Of a stretch of 64,000 bases of DNA, positions 32,363 to 40,606 are shown piece by piece. A program made the translations under genes and the position numbers. Origin of the DNA: CAZKWG01 sp964615375 (GTDB lineage Bacteria > Myxococcota_A > UBA796 > CAZKWG01); NCBI GenBank assembly GCA_964615375.1, contig CAZTOW010000003.1:276661-340660 (forward strand), read 5' to 3'. A model generated the notes under the pieces. The model was not told the DNA's origin, ran no database searches, and saw only the letters and a program-made list of their open reading frames with translations. Position 1 is the stretch's first letter; every line of letters begins with the position of its first letter.

Positions 32363-34227
32363 GAGCCCTCGGGAGGGGGCGGGGTGGGGAGCGGCAGGAA
32401 GCGCGCGCGCTCCTCGGGCAGGTCCGGGAAGCGCCCGTCGCCGTAGAGCTGGGGCCCGCCCCACTGCACCCAGTCCCCCGCCTGGCCCAGCAGCTCGATG
32501 CCCTCGTAGCGCGGCAAGGCCTCGGCCATCTCCGCCCGGATCTCCGCGGCGTCCGTCCAGGTCAGATCGCTGGCCAGCTGGGGCCGCAGCGCGAGGGCGA
32601 AGAGGCTCGGGATCTCCCAGGCGGGCCGGCGCTCGCCCAGGTCGGTGTCGTCCACGATCTCCGGGGAGAAGCGGATGCGCCGCTCCACCGAGGTGAGCGA
32701 GGCCCCGCCGCGCTGCTCGGTGAGATCCTGGGAGGGCAGCAGCACGGTGAGCTCGCCCGGCTCCAGCAGCGCGGAGGGCTCGAGGAAGTGGAGCTGGTGG
32801 ACGCGCAGGCGCGGCCGAGCGAGCGCGGCCTCGGCCCGGCCAGGATCGGCGAGCGGGCGGCGGAGATCGGCCCCCAGCGCGTACAGCACGTCGATCTCCC
32901 CGCGGGCGGCGGCGTCCAGGAGCGGCCCCGCCCCCTGGCCCGGCTGGCGCTCCGATCCGAGCCCGCACTCCAGCGCCCCCTGCTCGCCCGCGGACCCGCG
33001 CAGCGCCAGGATCCCGCACTTGGGCCGCCCCATCGTCCCCCGGGCCAGGTGCAGGTGGACCAGGGCGGCCACCCGATCCCGCGCGCCCTCCCCGCGGGTC
33101 AGGCCCACCCCGAACAGGCTCACGCAGGTCCCGGCGCGGGCCAGCAGCTCGCCGAGCCAGCCCATCTCCTGCCGGCTCAGGCCCGAGGCCGCCTCCAGCG
33201 CCTCCCAGCGCGCCGCGCGCAGGCCCTCGCGGAGCGGCGCCCATCCCTGGGTGAAGCTCTCGATGAAGTCCGCGTCCACCGCCCCGAGCTCGTCGATGCG
33301 CTTGAGCGCGCCCTGCAGCAGGGCCAGCTCCCCGCCCTCCCGCACCGGCAGGTGATCGTCCGCCAGGCGCGCGCCGAAGAGGGCCGTGACCGGGTCGCGC
33401 GGCGCCCAGGTGGCGTCCAGGCCCGGGTCCAGCCGGGAGCCCACCGCCACGATCCGCGCCCCGCGCGCCTTGGCCTCCACCAGGTAGCCGAGCGCGACGG
33501 GCTGGGCCTCGGCGAGCGCCGTCCCCAGCACCAGCACCAGATCCGCGCCCACCAGATCCGAGAGGCTGCAGGTGGAGCTCCCCGCGCCCAGCGTCTCGGC
33601 GAGCCCCTCCGTGTTCAGGAGCTCCCCCGGCGCGGCGCAGAGCTCCGGCGACCGGGCCCCGAGCAGGCGCGCCGCCTTGACCAGGGCGTAGGCGCTCTCG
33701 TTGTTGAGCGCGTCCGGGTCGGCCAGCAGCCCCACGCGCTCCCCGGGGACATCGCGCGCCAGATCGCGGACGCTCTGGAGGGCCTCGTCCCAGCTCACCT
33801 TGCGGAAGCCCCGCTCTCCGCGGCGGCGGAGGAAGGGCCAGGACAGGCGTCCGAGCCCGATCAGCGCCTCGGGGTCCAGGGCGCTCAGGCGGCGCACGTC
33901 CAGCAGGTCGGCGGGGGCCAGCGAGGGCAGGGTGCTGCGGCGCAGGCGCTCCAGGCGGCGCGCGCAGAGGTGGAGCCCGTCCAGGACGTCGTCGCGCAGG
34001 CCCCGCGGCCCGAGCGGACAGGCATCGCAGACCCCCTGCGTGAGCACCGCCATCGTGTAGGCGAGCCGCCCCCGGCTCTGCCAGAGGGCTCGCCCCAGCG
34101 CGCGCGGGAGCTGGCCACCGCCCTGTCCGAGGCCGAAGGGCGCCAGGCCCGCGATGGCCGGCTGACCGCGCACCGGGCCGAGATCGGGGGTGTGCTCCCC
34201 TGGCGTCTCTGGATAGGTCGCGGACAT
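32359..34227 (-). CDS. YdeP/FdhF-like molybdopterin oxidoreductase
   Basis: 622 residues. The order of segments LSWPFLRRRGERGFRKVSWD, LNNESAYALVKAARLLGA, LSDLVGADLVLVLGTALAEA, EAKARGARIVAVGSRLDPGL and DADFIESFTQGW matches the YdeP-like oxidoreductase alpha subunit (TIGR01701). The Mo-ligand position aligns with Cys197 in PELCAAPG, but the His that follows Sec/Cys in formate dehydrogenase (U/C-H-G-P) is Ala here. The N-terminal GVCDACPLG and later Cys88 may be a remnant of an iron-sulfur site. The C-terminal part is short. Upstream is an O-methyltransferase (20 bp gap), downstream FdhD. Confidence 0.8.
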   Translation of the reverse strand: MSATYPETPGEHTPDLGPVRGQPAIAGLAPFGLGQGGGQLPRALGRALWQSRGRLAYTMAVLTQGVCDACPLGPRGLRDDVLDGLHLCARRLERLRRSTLPSLAPADLLDVRRLSALDPEALIGLGRLSWPFLRRRGERGFRKVSWDEALQSVRDLARDVPGERVGLLADPDALNNESAYALVKAARLLGARSPELCAAPGELLNTEGLAETLGAGSSTCSLSDLVGADLVLVLGTALAEAQPVALGYLVEAKARGARIVAVGSRLDPGLDATWAPRDPVTALFGARLADDHLPVREGGELALLQGALKRIDELGAVDADFIESFTQGWAPLREGLRAARWEALEAASGLSRQEMGWLGELLARAGTCVSLFGVGLTRGEGARDRVAALVHLHLARGTMGRPKCGILALRGSAGEQGALECGLGSERQPGQGAGPLLDAAARGEIDVLYALGADLRRPLADPGRAEAALARPRLRVHQLHFLEPSALLEPGELTVLLPSQDLTEQRGGASLTSVERRIRFSPEIVDDTDLGERRPAWEIPSLFALALRPQLASDLTWTDAAEIRAEMAEALPRYEGIELLGQAGDWVQWGGPQLYGDGRFPDLPEERARFLPLPTPPPPEGS

Positions 34228-34247
34228 GGCTCTTCCCTGGGGGAGCT

Positions 34248-35246
34248 CTAACGCGCGATCAGCAGCGCGTAACCCTGATCGACCACCGAGACGTGCTCGC
34301 GCTCGGGGAAGCCCGCGGCGTCCAGCCAGCGCGCCATCTCCTCGAGCCCGTAGGAGCGCCCCGCGGCGCTGTGCATCAGCATGATCAGCCCGAAGAGCAC
34401 GCCCGGCTCGGGCCCGACCCCTGAAGCGTCGATGAACATGTCCTTGATGACCAGCAGGCCGCCCGGCCGGACCAGCGCGCGCATCCGGGCCAGCAGGCCC
34501 GCCACCGCCTCGGGCCCGAGGCTGTGGACGATGTTGGAGAGCAGCGCCACGTCGTAGCCCTGCCCCGCGGCCTCCGGCCCGAAGTCCTCGGCCTCGAAGT
34601 CCCCCTCCCGGTACAGCAGGCGCTCGCCGTGCCGCTCGCGGGCCAGCGCCACGACCAGGGGCTGATCGAAGAGGGTCACCTCGTAGCCGAGCGCCGCCAG
34701 CGCCGCCCCGTAGCGGCCGTGCCCCCCGCCCAGGTCCAGCGCCCGGCCGGCGCCTCCGAGGCGGGCCCGGACGTGCTCGGCCGTGATCTCGGCGGCGCCC
34801 TCGCTCCGACGCCACAGCATGTCCAGGAAGCGGCGGGTGGCCTCCGGGTCGTGCGGCTGCGTCCCGCCCTTGTGGGGGCGGCGCACCCCGTCCGGGCCGG
34901 GCGCAGGCCCGCCCTCCCGGAGCACGCGGGGGACCAGCGCCAGCTCCTCGATGGGCGCCGCGCCCGGGCTCAGCGCCCCCGAGCGCAGCAGCGCCCGCCC
35001 CGAGAGGCTCAGCGCCCAGCTCTCTCCCTCCGGCCCCAGGGCGCGCACCAGCAGCCCCAGGTGCCCGAGGATCGGGGCCGTGGCCTCCAGCGCGCGCAGG
35101 TCTCCGGGGAGCTCCCGCAGCGCGCGCGGGGCGCCGTCCTGGAGCGCGGCGAGCTGTCCGCCCTGCATCCACGCGCAGAGCACCGCCCAGGCCTGGGCGG
35201 CGCGCCGGACACGATCCAGATCAGCCTCGGAGCGGATGGGCTCCAA
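34248..35246 (-). CDS. O-methyltransferase (PF00891-like)
   Basis: 332 residues. Residues 1-130 are a helical dimerisation-type domain; the SAM fold follows with ALDLGGGHGRYGAALAALGY, VTLFDQPLVV, DVALLSNIVHSLGPEA and LVRPGGLLVIKDMF, as in acetylserotonin-type O-methyltransferases. The substrate is not known. The start taken is a TTG at 35246 right after the stop of the small membrane-protein gene; its ribosome site is weak, and a later ATG is possible. It lies directly upstream of the molybdoenzyme gene and fits the same operon. Confidence 0.75.
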   Translation of the reverse strand: MEPIRSEADLDRVRRAAQAWAVLCAWMQGGQLAALQDGAPRALRELPGDLRALEATAPILGHLGLLVRALGPEGESWALSLSGRALLRSGALSPGAAPIEELALVPRVLREGGPAPGPDGVRRPHKGGTQPHDPEATRRFLDMLWRRSEGAAEITAEHVRARLGGAGRALDLGGGHGRYGAALAALGYEVTLFDQPLVVALARERHGERLLYREGDFEAEDFGPEAAGQGYDVALLSNIVHSLGPEAVAGLLARMRALVRPGGLLVIKDMFIDASGVGPEPGVLFGLIMLMHSAAGRSYGLEEMARWLDAAGFPEREHVSVVDQGYALLIAR

Positions 35247-35249
35247 GGC

Positions 35250-35678
35250 TCACATGCCGCCGGCGGCCTGCGCCTGGAAGGCGTTCTTGACCTCATCCTT
35301 GGACAGGGTCATCAGCGACCAGATGCCGACGCCGAGGCCGAGGCAGCAGCAGAAGCCGCCGCAGGGCAGCGCGGCGATGATGGAGCCGGCGACGCACAGG
35401 CCGTAGCTCTGGAGCGAGCGCATCTTCACGCCCGCGATGAGCGTGACCACGTTGAAGATGAGCCCGAGGCAGCCACCGCAGCCGACGCTGATGTTGCTGA
35501 TGACGCCCACCATCTCGGGGGGGACGCCCGCGTCGAGCATCATCTCGGCCTGCTGGGCTCCGCCCGCGACCAGGGTCCAGACCGTGTTCCCCAGCACCTG
35601 GAGGATGCTGAGGACGGCGATGACGATGAGGCCGATGGCCGGGCCCTGTACTTTGCTGCGCGCCAGCTCGATGTCCAT
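35250..35678 (-). CDS. Small Cys-rich membrane protein, unknown
   Basis: 142 residues with about four membrane helices (GPAIGLIVIAVLSILQVLGN, VGCGGCLGLIFNVVTLIAG, LCVAGSIIAALPCGGFCCCL). Cysteines cluster at CGGC and GFCCCLG, inside or near membrane segments. The stop is 3 bp from the methyltransferase start, so it is probably co-transcribed with the molybdoenzyme cluster. No family named; similar 4-TM proteins are common in myxobacteria. Confidence 0.55.
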   Translation of the reverse strand: MDIELARSKVQGPAIGLIVIAVLSILQVLGNTVWTLVAGGAQQAEMMLDAGVPPEMVGVISNISVGCGGCLGLIFNVVTLIAGVKMRSLQSYGLCVAGSIIAALPCGGFCCCLGLGVGIWSLMTLSKDEVKNAFQAQAAGGM

Positions 35679-35803
35679 GAAGACCGCTCCTACCCCTTGG
35701 GTGGCGAGCGCCGACCGGGGGTCCGGCGGCGATTCGCACACCCTACCGCACGGGGGGGCCCCTTGGAAAGCTCCCCCCGCGCGAGTTCGCTCAGATCAGA
35801 CGT

Positions 35804-36676
35804 TCACTCGCCGTACATGCTCTCGAGCTCGGTGAAGACCTTCGTGTAGTCCCAGGGCGTGTAGACGGTGAACTCCATGTTCTCGTCGACCATGTACAGG
35901 GACGGGTAGCCGTAGAGGTCATCCCAGAAGTAGGCGAGCATCTCCTGATACTCGTCCGTCAGCACCGGGACGAGCGGGTTCTCGTACATGCGGTACCACG
36001 CCTCGCTGGTCTCCAGCGTGGGGGCGTTGCCGCTGCGATCCTCGACCATGACGGTGATCCAGTAGATGTCGCCGTTCTGCACGAGCTCGGGGACGATGGG
36101 CCAGTACCCGGTGAAGTCGCTCTCGTCGCCCTCGATCCAGGCCGCCATCTCCTTGCAGTAGTAGCACCACAGCGCGCTCAGATCGATGACGATGGGCTTG
36201 CCCTGGCCGGCGAAGTCGTAGATGTCGACCATGTCGCCGAACTGGTCCTGAAGGACGAAGTGCGGCAGGGTCTCGCCCTCGTCGGGGGTGCTGTCCTCGC
36301 TGGGCTCCTCGATGCTGTCCTTGTTCTCGTTGTAGGGCCAGCCGCCCACGTAGATGACGCTCTCCTCGTCGGTGGGATCCGTGCCCGCCTGCAGCTCCTC
36401 GGCGTCGGTGTAGCCGTCCTCGTCGGAGTCGCTGGAGACCGGGTTCATCCCGCCCTCGAGCTCCTCGTTGTCCAGGACGCCATCGTCGTCGGAGTCCTCG
36501 GACATCGGATCGGTGCCGGCCTCCTCCTCCTCCTGATCGGTGAGCCCGTCGCCGTCAGAGTCGACGGCCTCGGACTCCCCCTCCCCCTCGCCCTCGCCCT
36601 CTCCAGAGGAGCTGGGGTCCTTTCCACCAGAGCAACCCACGAGCGCGAGCATGAGAAGAGAGAAGGTGCGGACCAT
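35804..36676 (-). CDS. Thioredoxin-fold lipoprotein with calcium-type repeats
   Basis: 290 residues. Lipobox MLALVGC, a GEGEGEG linker, three thrombospondin type 3-like units (DSDGDGLTDQEEEEAGTDP and similar), then a thioredoxin fold with PIVIDLSALWCYYCKEM; the CxxC is WCYYC. A likely envelope thiol-disulfide or TlpA-like role, with the repeats acting as a calcium-stiffened stalk. GGAGG lies before the ATG at 36676. The promoter faces a 24-bp palindrome. Confidence 0.75.
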   Translation of the reverse strand: MVRTFSLLMLALVGCSGGKDPSSSGEGEGEGEGESEAVDSDGDGLTDQEEEEAGTDPMSEDSDDDGVLDNEELEGGMNPVSSDSDEDGYTDAEELQAGTDPTDEESVIYVGGWPYNENKDSIEEPSEDSTPDEGETLPHFVLQDQFGDMVDIYDFAGQGKPIVIDLSALWCYYCKEMAAWIEGDESDFTGYWPIVPELVQNGDIYWITVMVEDRSGNAPTLETSEAWYRMYENPLVPVLTDEYQEMLAYFWDDLYGYPSLYMVDENMEFTVYTPWDYTKVFTELESMYGE

Positions 36677-36762
36677 GATGACCTCCGGGGACGAGTGACG
36701 AGCGTCGAGCGGAGAGGTTGCCACGATCGGGGGGGAGACGCGACCCCCCTTCGAGCCAATAC

Positions 36763-36786
36763 ATGATTGGCGATATCGCCAATCAT
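36763..36786. promoter_or_regulatory. Perfect 24-bp palindrome in a divergent promoter
   Basis: The half-site ATGATTGGCGAT is mirrored exactly by ATCGCCAATCAT. It lies between the thioredoxin-fold lipoprotein gene (minus) and the glucosaminidase gene (plus), just upstream of a -10 element on the plus strand. The AT-rich content is unusual for this genome. It has the form of an operator for a dimeric regulator, or a hairpin; the regulator is unknown. Confidence 0.6.
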
Positions 36787-36801
36787 GGCGAGCACATGCG
36801 G

Positions 36802-36807
36802 TATAAT
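36802..36807 (+). promoter_or_regulatory. Likely -10 element (TATAAT)
   Basis: A perfect TATAAT in an otherwise GC-rich stretch. No good -35 hexamer lies at the right distance; that place is occupied by the right arm of the palindrome at 36763-36786, which suggests activator-dependent or repressor-controlled transcription toward the glucosaminidase gene. Confidence 0.5.
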
Positions 36808-36974
36808 TGGGGTTCTGGTCTCCCCGTCACGAGAGCTCGATCTCGCCTTTGACAAGGTTCAACTCTCCGAATCCGGCTACGAAGCCGCGCCGCGAATCCG
36901 CACCCGCCGCGCGCTCGGAGAGGAGGACCACCAACGAGAAGTCTTGCGATGTCAAGACGAAGGGGGCGCGCACG

Positions 36975-37862
36975 GTGGCACGAAACGCCGAACTACGCTC
37001 ACAAAAGCTCCACAAATCAGATTTTACAAAACGGAGGGTCCTGCGCGGGGCCAACCGGCTCGCGCTGTTGAGCGCCGTGGGGCTCGCGCTGCTCCTCGCC
37101 CTCTTCTCCTTCGAGCGCCGCGTCCAGGCCGCCGCCGTGGAGTCCAGGGTGGAGCCCGTCTCCTGGCCCGTCCCCGACCAGCCGGCCGAGGTGGAGCAGC
37201 CCGACGACCACGCCCGCCTCGCTGAGGCGCTGGGCCTGGTCGCCGAGGACCCCCACGCCGGGCTCCAGGCCCTCCACACCCTGTTCCGCGAGAGCTCGGA
37301 CCCGGACGTTCTGGGCCAGGTCTCCGTGGAGATCGTGGCGCAGGACTCCGACGGCTTCCCCGGCGGTCAGCAGGGGGGCTTCCTCCGCGAGCTCGCCCCC
37401 GCCGCCCTTCTCGCGGCCCGGGACAGCGCCGTGCCGCCCTCCGTTACCATGGCCCAGGCCATCCTGGAGAGCGGCTGGGGCCGCTCCTCGGTGGCGCAGA
37501 AGGCCAACAACCTCTTCGGCATGAAGGCCAGCCGCTCGCAGCCCGGCTTCGCCCCGAACGGGGGCAACCGCTACCGCGTCTTCGAGAGCTGGGAGGAGAG
37601 CCTGCGGGCGCACAACGACCTGCTGGCGACCTCGAGCCGCTACGCCGCCAGCCGGGAGCACACCGACGACTGGAGCGCCTTCCTGCGGGCCATCGCCCCG
37701 GTCTACGCCGCCAGCCGCTCTTACGTGCGCCTGGTCTCCGATCTCGTGCATCGCTACGATCTGGACCGCTGGGACGGGCTGATCCGCGACACCCACCAGG
37801 TACTGGCCGAGCAGAGCGAGGTCGCGGTGGCGTCCGCCGACGGCGCGGTTACGGAGCCCTAG
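36975..37862 (+). CDS. Membrane-anchored glucosaminidase (GH73/FlgJ-type)
   Basis: 295 residues. A basic N-terminus is followed by one membrane helix (LALLSAVGLALLLALFSF). Residues about 140-290 form a muramidase/glucosaminidase domain: SVTMAQAILESGWGRSSVAQ with the catalytic Glu, NNLFGMKA, and YRVFESWEESLRAHNDLL. It would cleave peptidoglycan near the inner membrane. The GTG at 36975 has AGGGGG upstream; a start further up would fall inside the promoter. There are no flagellar genes nearby, so a general cell-wall role is likely. Confidence 0.78.
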   Translation: MARNAELRSQKLHKSDFTKRRVLRGANRLALLSAVGLALLLALFSFERRVQAAAVESRVEPVSWPVPDQPAEVEQPDDHARLAEALGLVAEDPHAGLQALHTLFRESSDPDVLGQVSVEIVAQDSDGFPGGQQGGFLRELAPAALLAARDSAVPPSVTMAQAILESGWGRSSVAQKANNLFGMKASRSQPGFAPNGGNRYRVFESWEESLRAHNDLLATSSRYAASREHTDDWSAFLRAIAPVYAASRSYVRLVSDLVHRYDLDRWDGLIRDTHQVLAEQSEVAVASADGAVTEP

Positions 37863-37875
37863 CGGAGCCTGCACC

Positions 37876-38430
37876 ATGCCCGAGACGGTCGTCGCCCCGA
37901 AGTCCGGTAACCTCCCCATCACGCTCGCCACCTGGATCTTCCTGCTGGACCAGAAGGGCATCCACCCCGCCGACCCGCAGCTGCGCGAGGCCTGCGAGTC
38001 CCTCGCCCGCGCCGCGCAGGGGGCCGAGGGGGCGGACTGGGACGCGCTCGGTCGCGCCCTGGTGAGCCGGGTCAGCGCGGACCTCGGCCCGGATCGCGCC
38101 ACCCCCGAGAGCGTGGTCGAGCTCGTGCGCCGGCTCTATGGCGCGGATCGCGTCGTGACCTACGCCGGCACCTCGCGCGAGGAGCGCCTCGTCCACGCCC
38201 GCGCCTACGAGTTCCGCAGCGGGCTCCCCTGGCTGGCCCAGATCATCGACCGCTTCCCCGGCGGCACCGTCGGCCCGCACTGGATCATGGTCGAGCGCGT
38301 GACCAGCACGGTGAGCTGCATGGACCCCTACCCCTGGGACGACCTCGACGAGGAGTACCAGGCCCCGCTCATCGACTTCATGGTCAAGTGGGAGCTGGCG
38401 GGCTGCCCTGTCATCCGCTGGGTGCCCTGA
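37876..38430 (+). CDS. Unknown cytoplasmic protein
   Basis: 184 residues, no signal or membrane helix. Distinct segments are LATWIFLLDQKGIHPADPQL, GADRVVTYAGTSREERLVHA and the aromatic MDPYPWDDLDEEYQAPLIDF. No family recognised. It starts 13 bp after the glucosaminidase stop and may share its transcript. Confidence 0.5.
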   Translation: MPETVVAPKSGNLPITLATWIFLLDQKGIHPADPQLREACESLARAAQGAEGADWDALGRALVSRVSADLGPDRATPESVVELVRRLYGADRVVTYAGTSREERLVHARAYEFRSGLPWLAQIIDRFPGGTVGPHWIMVERVTSTVSCMDPYPWDDLDEEYQAPLIDFMVKWELAGCPVIRWVP

Positions 38431-38456
38431 ACCCGAGTTCCCCCCCGGAGGACCCC

Positions 38457-38654
38457 ATGGCGTTCAAGCTCACGAGAGAGACCATGATGGAGCTGGTCGA
38501 GGACAGCCCGGCCCTCAACACGCTGAAGAACCAGTACGAGCCGGACGAGATCTGGGAGCTCCTGGAAGACAAGGACCAGATCACGGACGACGAGGAGCTC
38601 TTCAACGCGCTGATGGCCGTGATGTACGCCACGCGGCCGAAGGGCGTGCTGTAG
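38457..38654 (+). CDS. Small acidic protein, unknown
   Basis: 65 residues, helical and acidic (MMELVEDSPALNTLKNQYEP, EIWELLEDKDQITDDEELF). A strong CGGAGG site precedes the ATG. It follows the unknown gene by 26 bp. No family recognised. Confidence 0.5.
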   Translation: MAFKLTRETMMELVEDSPALNTLKNQYEPDEIWELLEDKDQITDDEELFNALMAVMYATRPKGVL

Positions 38655-38690
38655 GCGCCCCTCCGGCCCCGCGCGACCTGATCCCCGCCC

Positions 38691-39365
38691 TCAGATCTTG
38701 TTCCCCACCACGTCGATGGTGAACGAGATCTCGTTCTTGTTCTTCAGCTGACCCAGCAGGGCCGAGAAGGGCTGGAAGCCGAAGTCGGTCTGGTTGACCT
38801 TGAAGGTGCCCTTGGCCTTCAGCTGCGCGCCGTCCGCCGTGATGCTCATCGGCACGGAGACGCTCTTGGTGACCCCGTGCATCGTGAGGTTGCCCGTCAC
38901 CTTCGTGCTGGAGCCGCTGGCCTCGCACTTCGTCGCCTTGAAGGTGATGTTCGGGAACTTCGCGGCGTCCAGCTGGGTGTCCGAGAAGATGTGCTCCGCC
39001 ACCTCCGCGCGCTGGTCCTGGTCCAGGACCGTGTCGTAGCCGACCTTCTTGCGCATGTCGTCGGCGTCCACCTGGAGCGACTTCACCGGGACCGTGAAGT
39101 CCACCTGGCAGGCGCCGAGGTTGGTCGGGTCCCAGGTGACGCTGCCCGTGTAGCCCATGGCGCGCACGACGTGATCGTGCGAGAGCCCGGACGCCAGGGT
39201 CTCGGGGTCCTTGTAGACCTGCACGTAGAGGAAGCCCTTGGCGGCGTCGATCTTGTAGCTGACCGGCGCGGGCGCGGGCGCGGGCGCCGCGGCAGGGGGA
39301 GTCTGGGCGAGCGCGCTGGCGCCGAACGCGAGCAGGGCGGCGAAGATCAAGGGGCGGATGCGCAT
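38691..39365 (-). CDS. yceI: YceI-family lipocalin-like protein
   Basis: 224 residues with a signal peptide (LAFGASALAQTP) and a short Pro-Ala linker. The YceI beta-barrel follows: YKIDAAKGFLYVQVYKDPET, SHDHVVRAMGYTGSVTWDP, DFTVPVKSLQVDADDMRKKV, FPNITFKATKCEASG and GNLTMHGVTKSVSVPMSI. YceI proteins bind isoprenoid-type ligands in the periplasm. AGGAGG precedes the ATG. Confidence 0.88.
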   Translation of the reverse strand: MRIRPLIFAALLAFGASALAQTPPAAAPAPAPAPVSYKIDAAKGFLYVQVYKDPETLASGLSHDHVVRAMGYTGSVTWDPTNLGACQVDFTVPVKSLQVDADDMRKKVGYDTVLDQDQRAEVAEHIFSDTQLDAAKFPNITFKATKCEASGSSTKVTGNLTMHGVTKSVSVPMSITADGAQLKAKGTFKVNQTDFGFQPFSALLGQLKNKNEISFTIDVVGNKI

Positions 39366-39460
39366 GGGGGGAACCTCCTGGCGAGACAGTGTAGCGCAGG
39401 AACCCGCGGGCGCGGGCCGTGCATCCACGTTCGAGCTAAGGAACGGCGCCAGGAGGTCGG

Positions 39461-40000
39461 ATGCAGAGCCAGAGTCCGGGACTCGAGGAGCGCATGGCCC
39501 AGCTCGAGCGGCAGGTCGCCACCCTGCGCGGGGCGCTGGCCGCGGTCGGCGCGGCGGGGGCGGCCGGGGTCGCGCTCGCCGCCTGGGCCACCGCCCAGCA
39601 CCAGGAGCAGGAGCGGGCCATGGCCCAGGCGCCCGCCCCCCAGAGCGCCGAGCTTCGCGCGCAGAAGCTGACCATCGTGGACGCCTCGGACCAGCCCCGG
39701 GCGGAGCTCGGGCTGTCCGCGGACGGCGCCGTCGCCCTCTCGCTGCGGGCCCCCGACGGCCAGCTGCGGCTCACGCTCCAGGCCCACGAGGATCGCGCCG
39801 GGCTCTCCACCTTCGGCGAGCGCGACGCCACCCGGAGCTGGCAGGGCTGGAGCCGCACCGAGGAGCAGCCCGATCAGTCCGCGCTCCAGCTCATGGACCG
39901 CACGGGCCAGCTCCGCCTGCACCTGCACGCCTCCGACAGCGTGCCCGGCATGACCCTGCTGAACGAGGCCGGAGCGCCGCTGGACGCGATGCCGCGCTGA
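39461..40000 (+). CDS. Membrane-anchored protein with short beta repeats, unknown
   Basis: 179 residues. A coiled-coil start (LEERMAQLERQVATLRGAL) leads into one hydrophobic Ala/Gly segment. The rest repeats a pattern of the kind L.IVD.S.QPRAELGLS / LSLRAPDGQLRLTL / QLMDRTGQLRLHLHA, three or four beta hairpins. No family named. Probably faces the periplasm. Confidence 0.5.
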   Translation: MQSQSPGLEERMAQLERQVATLRGALAAVGAAGAAGVALAAWATAQHQEQERAMAQAPAPQSAELRAQKLTIVDASDQPRAELGLSADGAVALSLRAPDGQLRLTLQAHEDRAGLSTFGERDATRSWQGWSRTEEQPDQSALQLMDRTGQLRLHLHASDSVPGMTLLNEAGAPLDAMPR

Positions 40001-40019
40001 AGCTGGGCCGCGCTGAGCG

Positions 40020-40514
40020 TCAGATCTGGACCAGCGCCTCGCGCACGGCGGCGACGATGGTGGGCATGGCGTTGCCGAGGCGGTGGTCGTCGTCCACCTC
40101 CACCACGCGGACCTGCGGCCCCGAGCGCGAGGCGAAGCGCCGGCTCACGTCGATGGGCACCACCTCGTCGCGCGTCCCGTGGACGATGAGCCCGCGCACG
40201 CGCTCGGGCAGCCAGAGGCGGTTGGGGTCGTCGACGGGGTGCTCCCACAGGTGCAGGGCGGGGGCCAGCAGGACCAGGGCGTCGAAGCGCTCCGGCCAGC
40301 GCATCGCCAGCATCACCGCCGCCAGCCCGCCGTAGCTCGAGCCCACCACCAGCCCGCGCGAGCGCTTGCAGACCTCCTCCAGCTTCCGGATCCGCGCGCT
40401 CAGATCGAGGCCCCGCAGGTCGGGGGCCTCCACCTCGAAGCCCGCGGCCCGCAGCCCGCTGACCTTGGCCCCCCAGGGCGTCCCGTCGCGGCCGTGCGCG
40501 TAGATGATCATCAC
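40020..40514 (-). CDS. Alpha/beta hydrolase (YqiA-like)
   Basis: 164 residues, short for the fold. The nucleophile elbow is GSSYGG, the acid residue sits in IVHGTRDEVVP, and the His in VDDDHRLGNAM, so the triad is complete. The small size fits the YqiA/UPF0227 type of esterases. Substrate unknown; cytoplasmic. Confidence 0.75.
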   Translation of the reverse strand: MMIIYAHGRDGTPWGAKVSGLRAAGFEVEAPDLRGLDLSARIRKLEEVCKRSRGLVVGSSYGGLAAVMLAMRWPERFDALVLLAPALHLWEHPVDDPNRLWLPERVRGLIVHGTRDEVVPIDVSRRFASRSGPQVRVVEVDDDHRLGNAMPTIVAAVREALVQI

Positions 40515-40606
40515 CGCCTCCGCCCCGATGATGCCCCCTGGGCCGCGCCGCGGGAAGGGTTATCCGAAATCTCTGTCCTCCGAAGGCCGACCTGCTGGGA
40601 GCGTGC

